Source: Oikopleura dioica (Eukaryota; Chordata; Appendicularia; Copelata; Oikopleuridae). Taken from it: a DNA stretch of 64,000 nucleotides. A program made the position numbers and the translations under genes. Below the pieces are notes generated by a model that made no database searches, was not told the origin of the DNA, and was given only the letters and a program-made list of their open reading frames with translations. Every line of letters begins with the position of its first letter. Positions within the stretch are counted from its first letter, which is position 1. The stretch lies in the NCBI GenBank assembly GCA_907165135.1, contig OU015566.1, forward strand, positions 2,172,501 through 2,236,500. Reading direction: 5' to 3'. Below are positions 57,676 through 64,000 of this stretch, piece after piece.

Positions 57676-58492
57676 AATGGATTCTCAACGATTTTCGATA
57701 TTTCGCTCGCACGTGGCGGTTAATGAAAAGCGAGAACCCCCTTCCCAAAGGTCATTAATATTTCGGTGTTGCGAAATCTCTTCTCTGCCAATTTTTCTCA
57801 TAATAACGAAGAGTTATGATTCTCATCTCCTTCCGCGAATTCCGAAGATACTTCCGCCCCGCCCTCCAATTTTAATCAGCTCAAGCCACATAGCAAAAGG
57901 ATTTAATCGAAATTGGGAAATTTTGGGAAAAAATTTATAAAAGTTAGGATTGTTTTTTGACATATTTTTTTCACTCTTTTCAAAATCTTCTTTTCCAATT
58001 TTTTTTCAATTTTTTTTCAAAATTTTTTCTCGAATTTTTTTTCAAAATTTGATCATCCTTCGATTATTGAGAAAATTTGCGAAAGTCAAATTTCGCTGTT
58101 CATCAAATTCAGCCGCAACGGAAGCGACTTTCCTTCCTTTCGGAATGTATTTTCTTATCAGTAACATGGATTCCCTTGATTAATCCCTCGATCAACTCGA
58201 GCTGATAAGATTCCTCTTTCTTCCAAATTTGCGAATTCTAAAAGCCACAATTTCGAACGCTGCATTTGTAAAAAAGCGAATTGGTTTTTGCGATGTTCTA
58301 GTGATGATTACGGAAGTTCAAAACTGTTCAAGCGCTTCTTTCAATTTTTTTACCGAGGGCACCACTTTGCCCCGTATTTGAAACACAAGCAAAGAAAATA
58401 GTGGCCTTTACGTTTGAAACTTTTGACAATGACAACTTCCGGATGGGGATTACGAATTCACAGGAAGTAATAATCCTGTTTTAGTTTGGATG

Positions 58493-58920
58493 AGCTAAGC
58501 CCATTTTTTGAAAAGAAAGTGATAATTGCTAATGCTTAAAAGTAGAAATCAAATTTCTGTGAGCTAAGCCAGTCCAGTTTATTTGTTCTAGAAAAAACTG
58601 AGCTAAGCAAAGCTGAGCAACTTTCAGCTAAACAATCAGAAAACTAATAAAAGCAGAGCTTTGGGCTGTGCTGTCTGACTAAGCAAAGCTAAGCTGAGCA
58701 TAGCGCATTCCATTCATCAGTTATATTAACTGAGTTTTGCCAAGCTCAGCTCAGCTTAGGTTAAGTTTTCCAAATGATAAATGAGCTAAGCTGAGGCCTC
58801 GATTGAGCTAAGCTTAGCTTAGCAGCCTTCTTTCAAAATAATGTTGAGCTAAGCCTAGCTGACCTTGTCTAAAAAATTACTGGTCGGAGCTTTCCTGAGA
58901 GCTAAGCGATCTTAGCTCAG
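58493..58920. repeat. cluster of GAGCTAAGC / AGCTTAGC motifs
   Basis: Within about 430 bp GAGCTAAGC appears seven times, with many related CAGCTTAGC, AAGCTGAGC and TTAGCTCAG forms in both orientations at irregular spacing. The interior of the 1.6 kb transposon (18400-18560) carries the same type of motif (GCTCAGCTTAGCTCAGCT). Confidence 0.7.
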
Positions 58921-60592
58921 AAAATCTGCGACTCAGGGTTCATTCAACAAAATTATCGTTGAAAACTTGGATGACTTCAAGAACGAAAAAAATTGCTGCA
59001 AAAGCAAATCATAAAAGATATTCTTATAACAAGCAAAGTTGAGGTTAGATGTTCGAGGGCTCCGTTGAATGAAGATACCCTTATCAGCTTTTTCGGGTTT
59101 TTCTCGAGAAAGAGCTCATTTCGAATGCATTTTTTTTTCTTCTAAAATTTCAAAATCAGCTTGTAAGAAGCTGAACATAGCGGAACAGAATGATTGTAGC
59201 TGCCGGAAAAATTTATCGTTCTTGTCGGAAAAGGAAATGTTTTGGCGAAAATAATGTTGACTCAGCATTTTTTAAATTTTTTTTTTCTGAAAATTTTGCA
59301 AGAAAAATGCGGTTTTTCGAAATCATCGATTTGCAAATGTCAATTTGTTATCAACTTTGTTGTTCCAGTTGGTTCTTACCGACGATCGCCACGTTCCATC
59401 CTCCGAAAAGTGCTCTTTGGTCACTTGGCTATTTTGCTCACGATTGGCATACGTTCTATTTGAGAGATATGATCTTAAGCTTAGAAATTCAATTACCGTT
59501 TTGGTTTTTTGCTGATTAATTCATTTCTAAGGAGAACCTTACTTGACCCACTGTAAATTACCTAAGAGTTAGAGTAAGGCTCGGCGACCTGTGCGGGAAA
59601 CCTGAGTCAGGGTCAGGAAAAGGCTCTGACAAAAGTGAGATCTAGAAAAGATCTTTTATATGAGCCATTCTAGAGCCTTCAACAAATTCCCAATCCCGAG
59701 TTATAAGCCACTGAAATTTGACAAATCGACGACTACACCCTTTAATAAAAACCGTTTAGCGGTTTCGCCAGAATTTCTAATTCATTTTCATAAAAATCAT
59801 GCTTTTCTCTTGAAAAGTGTCACTCAGAGCTCAAGATCGGTGAACAATGTGAAGGCTTTCCCAAACCCACATTCTCGATCCCGGCTCAAGTCAGCGAACG
59901 ACCCGAAATCGGATTTTCGCGTGGCGAAAAATTCATGTTCACATTTTCGCCTCTCCTTCTTTGGAACTTGAATTTATCAATTTTCTGATTCGGTAGAGAA
60001 TCTCTTAGCTGTATGGAAAACAGTTACCAGCTCTTTGACACAAGTGCATTCCGAGGCGCCAACTCTTGAATAAACTCTCGAAAAGGTTCTTCTTTTCTGA
60101 AGTAGGCGAGGCGAGATTTCATAAACGTGAAGTGGGCAGGAACATTCCCTTATTTCAGGGGCCGAGGAAATCAGTTTTTGTACAGTAAGATTTTTTGACA
60201 AGAGTTTTAACATAAGAAATTACGATTCCCCTTTTCTTTCTTATCCAAAAATTGATTATTGATGGACGAAGAAGTCAAAGTAGTCAGAGAAAAAAAGAAT
60301 GATTCTGGTGTCTAAAATCCGGCATAATCCGAGGACTGAGGCGCCTTATCAGCAATCGGAAATTCAGAATAACGTGTCAACACGCTCGAACACGACTTTT
60401 CTTCCTGTTCAAGTCACGAATATTTTCATGTTCCAGCCGTCGATTTGTAGCGCCGAGAGATTTACAGTACAAACGAGACAGCTCATTCACAGCTCGATTT
60501 TTTTCCTGGATTTTTGGCTGTTTTTCTGGAAAGAAATTTTACAATGTATATTTTTTTTTGACCCAGACAAAAAATAAAGGTGCATTTTCGAT

Positions 60593-60762
60593 TAACCAAT
60601 AAGATTGCTGTATTTTATCTGCCGGCCAATCAAAACCCTGATCGCGAAAATCACTTCCATTTTTGGTTCTGCCCATTTTCGGGTCGAACCAAAATATGGA
60701 GATGATTTTATGGATCAGGCTTCTTATTGGCCGGTAGGAATAATATAGCAATCTTATTGGTC
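60593..60762. repeat. inverted repeat with CCAAT-like ends
   Basis: ACCAATAAGATTGCTGTATT at the left is mirrored by AATATAGCAATCTTATTGGT at the right, with GCCGGCCAAT/ATTGGCCGG inside. A nearby TTTCTGGTTCTGCCCATTTT also repeats directly. Probably a small MITE remnant. Confidence 0.5.
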
Positions 60763-61279
60763 AAACGGAAATCATTCCAATTTCTGGTTCTGCCCATTTT
60801 TTCATCCCCGAATAGGCCAAATGAGAACAGAATTATGAAAGTCTGCCGAATCTGTTCTATTTCTGGATTCAAGAATTCCAACAATCCTCGAGGAAGGCAT
60901 GCCTTGTCCTTGCCCCTCCAAATGCAAAAGCCTCCATACAGTATGTCGCAAGAATTGGCCCGCTCTTTGTCGAAGTTCAATAAATTAAAGCAATTAGTTT
61001 CTCTTTCCCCGCAAGTATTATTTTCTGTTCCGGAACGCGCGGTACTATTTCACAACTTTGATAAACGCGTTGTTTGGTTAACGACCAGTTGTTTCTTCTA
61101 TTATTTTGTGGGGAAAAGACAATTTCTAATAATTCTTTATTTATTGACTTGACGGTTTTCTGTTTTTGCGTTTTTTTGCAAATAAGAGAGAGACACCCTT
61201 AAGGACTCTAAAAACCTGTTTTTGCCCTCGACCAATCATCGGGCTATTAAATTGGCAAAAAAATTTTCGAAAATCTTAA

Positions 61280-61336
61280 GGGGATCACTCCGAAATCGTT
61301 GTTTAAAAAAATCATTGCCTTTTTGGGGGGGGGTCC
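61280..61336. mobile_element. solo arm related to the palindromic MITE at 56008
   Basis: 57 bp between two TTAA sites, matching one arm of the 56008-56197 element (GGGATCACTCCGAAATCG, then GTTTAAAAAAATCATTGCC). A half element or internal deletion. Confidence 0.5.
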
Positions 61337-62375
61337 TTAAATTGAAACAAAACTGTTTGGTCAAGCCATTCTTGCGCGAAAAACATTTATTATGTGAATA
61401 TATGATTTATTAGTTTTCGCAACACGTGACCCACGTCCGCTGCCTTTCGGCTAAATCCGGCGTCAAGAAAACGATCCTACTTTGGATTTGGGTAACGTGG
61501 CTTCTTAACCGAACATTGTATGTTTTTTGTGCGCGATGGCTATCGCCCCCTTTTAAGCACTCCAGCGCTGAGCCGATTAACCGGAAATTCTTCCGTTATG
61601 ACGCCACAGTCCAAATCAACCTGCCACTTTGTCAGATAACGTTGCGCACAGTTTTTCGTTTTTTCGGGAAAGTTGAAATCGATCTGGCATCGGTTCAATT
61701 AGCCAAATTTTGTATAGCGAATTACAAGGGGAAAAAGGGTTTCTTTTGGTTAGTGAAATAAGGGTGTCACACTAAAAATCACAGTTTCTTTCAATCAAAA
61801 AATTCAGGTTGAGAGCCCCCAAAATTAAAAAACCTGATTGAACCAAAACCTTATCCACCAAAATGAATTGACGGATGAGTTAAATTTCTTCGCCTGAAAA
61901 AATATTCAAGAGGATATCGACTGTCGGCTCATTTTGCTTATCATTTCTCCCCTGTTTCCGAATAAAAATTCAATGATGTCATAAATCATCGCCGGTCAAT
62001 TTCTTTGATCGATTTTCTGATAAGAAAAAAAGTCTTCAAGAAATGGAGTATGCTGAGAAAGTAGACTTCGTTCGACATTTCGTTAATGGAATGTCAAGAA
62101 CATACACTTGGAAGCTATCATACTCGCTATCGTTAGATGGATCATCCATTAGATGGAGTAATAGACTCCCTTTTTTGTTTGCTCGTGGGCAATTTATTGA
62201 GCATCCTTCTAAAATTGAGAGTTTCCCCCGACTCATTTGACAAGAAAATAAACTCATTACAAACAGAAAGGACCGAAAAGACTCTCTAAAACTCTCGTTT
62301 ATAATCTAAGCCTTATGAAAAATATTTTAAGATTAAAATTTTTGGACATTTAGGAAAGAAAATTTCTCAAAGAAA

Positions 62376-62537
62376 ATGACGAAAAATGCCCAGTTTCTAA
62401 AATGTTCCATTTGTCAAACTTTCAAATTTCCAACAGGGTCTATTCATGTCCAACACTGCTTACAATCATCTTTAGTAATTCAGTGTCAGGCTGAAAGGCT
62501 CCAATATTGCATTTGCGTAAAAAAGGCGCCGGAATGA
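62376..62537 (+). CDS. short RING-like Cys/His ORF, possibly a gene fragment
   Basis: A 53 aa frame with C-x2-C (KCSICQTFKFPTGS) followed by HVQHC and later single Cys. The spacing resembles the first half of the RING gene at 3328 (CKICQEM ... CGHTF), but the final C-x2-C pair is absent. It may be a decayed family member or the start of a longer, unresolved gene. Confidence 0.3.
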   Translation: MTKNAQFLKCSICQTFKFPTGSIHVQHCLQSSLVIQCQAERLQYCICVKKAPE

Positions 62538-63124
62538 CCAGCGCGGTGAAATTGTACTTGCTCTCGTTCTGAGCCGATTGGAACCACAGGCACTTGATCT
62601 GGTTATGAAGAACAGGGGCATTTTTTTCATCGATTTGAATTTTGAATTTGAGTTTTTTCAGCTTGAAAAATTGATTTTTGATCTTGATTTTTCAAATCGC
62701 AAATTTTTGCTTCTATAATTTATTTTCTAAAAATCAACGCGGATTTTTTCAGTATTCTGACCGCCCAAGATATATACTTCGCAACCACGTAATCATCAAC
62801 AGTATTAAATGCGCTTGAAGTGGATGGATAATCCCTAACCACTCTCTTTGCATCTGCCCCAGAGAGAGGGTCCTCTCTCTTTGTGCGTGTCTCTAGAATT
62901 ACGCTTATGCTGGTTTATATTGAGAGCTTTGAGCCGAAGGTGTTAGAGGAAAAGTGGCACCTTCTATTTTTTAATAGGCCCCTTGTTCGTAAGAGCGAAG
63001 GGCCTGGCACGTTGATTGGAAGTTGTACAAAGCACTATAAACACATGATTTTCGGGAAAATTAAGGAGCGATACATAAGTCTTATTCTTTTACATCAATA
63101 AGCTATTGTTCAGCGGTCATATAC

Positions 63125-63405
63125 TAACAATATAATAATTATAATATAATTATATAATAATATATTATTATAATATCATATTATATATTTAATTATATAA
63201 TTATATATATTATTATATTATATATATAATTATATAATTATAATTATATAATTATATAATAATATATTATTATAATATTATATTATATATATATTATAAT
63301 ATTATTATATAATTTTATTATAATAATTATAATATTATTAATATGACATATAATATTATAAAATATAATAAGATGATTCATATTATATTTAATAATATTA
63401 TTTAA
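63125..63405. repeat. almost pure A/T low-complexity tract
   Basis: About 280 bp consist nearly only of A and T in TATAATTATA-like units that can fold back on themselves. It could be a microsatellite, a scaffold attachment site, or a place where assembly is unreliable. Confidence 0.8.
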
Positions 63406-64000
63406 AGATTTTTTTTCTGGAATGCCCAAAGTACCTACTGAATAAACCGTTTCCCGGTTCCCCTCTATTATGTCCCAAACCCCCTTGGTCTGCGATAACA
63501 GTCCCCGACAACAATTAGTACTAAGTCGAAAAAGGAGATAGTCGGATAAAGAGACCAATATTCATATTCATATTTTGTGTTTTAGAATCTTCGACTCGGT
63601 GGGCTCCTTATCAGTTTCATTGATTACAGCCTTGCTGCATATTCATCCCTTCCAGCTTATCAAGATCAAAGACGAATCTTTGTTTTTCCCAAATTTTCTT
63701 AGGTTTTTTAGACTTTTTAAAGAATTGAGTTGATCCTGATTCATTTCCTCCCTTTCCCTATTGTCCTTTTTGCGAGTCTAACCTGATCCTGTTCGTGTTC
63801 ATTAGTGCGGTAGTAGCTGCCTAGGTCGCGCAGTAAGTGGCGATTATTGTGTTGCGTGCGTCTTTAGAGCTTGAGCCAGGTAAGCTACTAAATGGCTTTG
63901 GAAAAATTAAATTTTACTAAACGACTTGGGCAGGTCGAAATGTTAAACAGTAAACATTTTTGGAAGAGAGAGGGGAAATGAGTGAAACGGGCACGGTGAA

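Larger units (their letters stand above)
57676..64000. other. gene-poor, repeat-rich right end
   Basis: Apart from the short items listed separately, no exon chain, signal peptide or known domain was found in 6.3 kb on either strand. Several long single frames (e.g. 59660-59971 and 60727-61152) have neither coding character nor domains. Confidence 0.4.

Noticed and set aside
57950-58183. Possible coding frames on both strands near 58.1 kb (e.g. minus MLLIRKYIPKGRKVASVA)
   Set aside because: No splice pair links them to the cytochrome b5 exon, and no domain is recognisable.
59660-59971. 103-codon plus-strand frame
   Set aside because: No signal peptide, domain, paralogue or splice-site support; codon content looks random.
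62836-62882. Hairpin AGAGAGAGGGTCCTCTCTCT as a terminator or RNA gene
   Set aside because: An isolated short hairpin in non-coding DNA of a eukaryote, with no adjacent promoter or gene to give it meaning.

Overview
The window looks like nuclear DNA of a larvacean tunicate, most likely Oikopleura dioica or a close relative. The grounds are gene style, not a database match: introns are mostly 36-60 bp, genes on both strands are packed tightly, one gene sits inside another gene's intron, and several introns only restore the reading frame if they start with GA, GC or GG instead of GT. Animal families such as HNF1, CUB and EGF domains, acyloxyacyl hydrolase and cholinesterase-type esterase exclude a microbe. 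No rRNA, tRNA, spliced-leader gene or CRISPR array was seen.

Layout. 0.4-3.6 kb: a basic coiled-coil protein (-), then two RING-type genes (+) separated by an inverted duplication. 3.6-8.9 kb: two minus-strand genes for probable secreted, acidic, lineage-specific proteins, the second with a TTAA-flanked MITE in an intron. 9.1-10.8 kb: an HNF1 transcription factor (-). 11.17-25.61 kb and 25.61-39.9 kb: two tandem units. Each carries a Cys-rich/kelch secreted protein (-), a type II membrane CUB protein (-), cytosolic-type NADP isocitrate dehydrogenase (+), a 1.6 kb inverted-repeat transposon, a two-CUB secreted gene (+), a Thr-rich mucin-like membrane gene (+) and a CUB gene (+). The first 11.3 kb of the two units looks identical except for six short run-length differences. 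From inside the last exon of the two-CUB gene onwards the units are clearly diverged paralogues. The last CUB gene is cut off at the junction in unit A and continues into EGF-like exons in unit B. 41-54.6 kb: carboxylesterase (-), a pseudo-carboxypeptidase/PhoPQ-related fusion (+) with a class 3 lipase (-) nested in one intron, small genes, a secreted mucin (+) and an acyloxyacyl hydrolase (-). 54.6-64 kb: gene-poor, with MITEs, a cluster of GAGCTAAGC motifs, one cytochrome b5 exon, a RING-like short ORF and a pure A/T tract.

How the genes relate. There is no operon-like pathway. The secreted and membrane proteins (CUB, EGF, kelch, mucins) together with LPS-deacylating AOAH, lipase and esterase suggest surface, mucus or defence and digestive functions. 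HNF1 and IDH are conserved housekeeping or developmental genes caught in a mobile-element-rich, recently rearranged stretch. The most unusual items are the near-identical duplication with telomere-like repeats at its breakpoint, the predicted M14/PhoPQ fusion with its nested lipase, and the frame-restoring non-GT introns.
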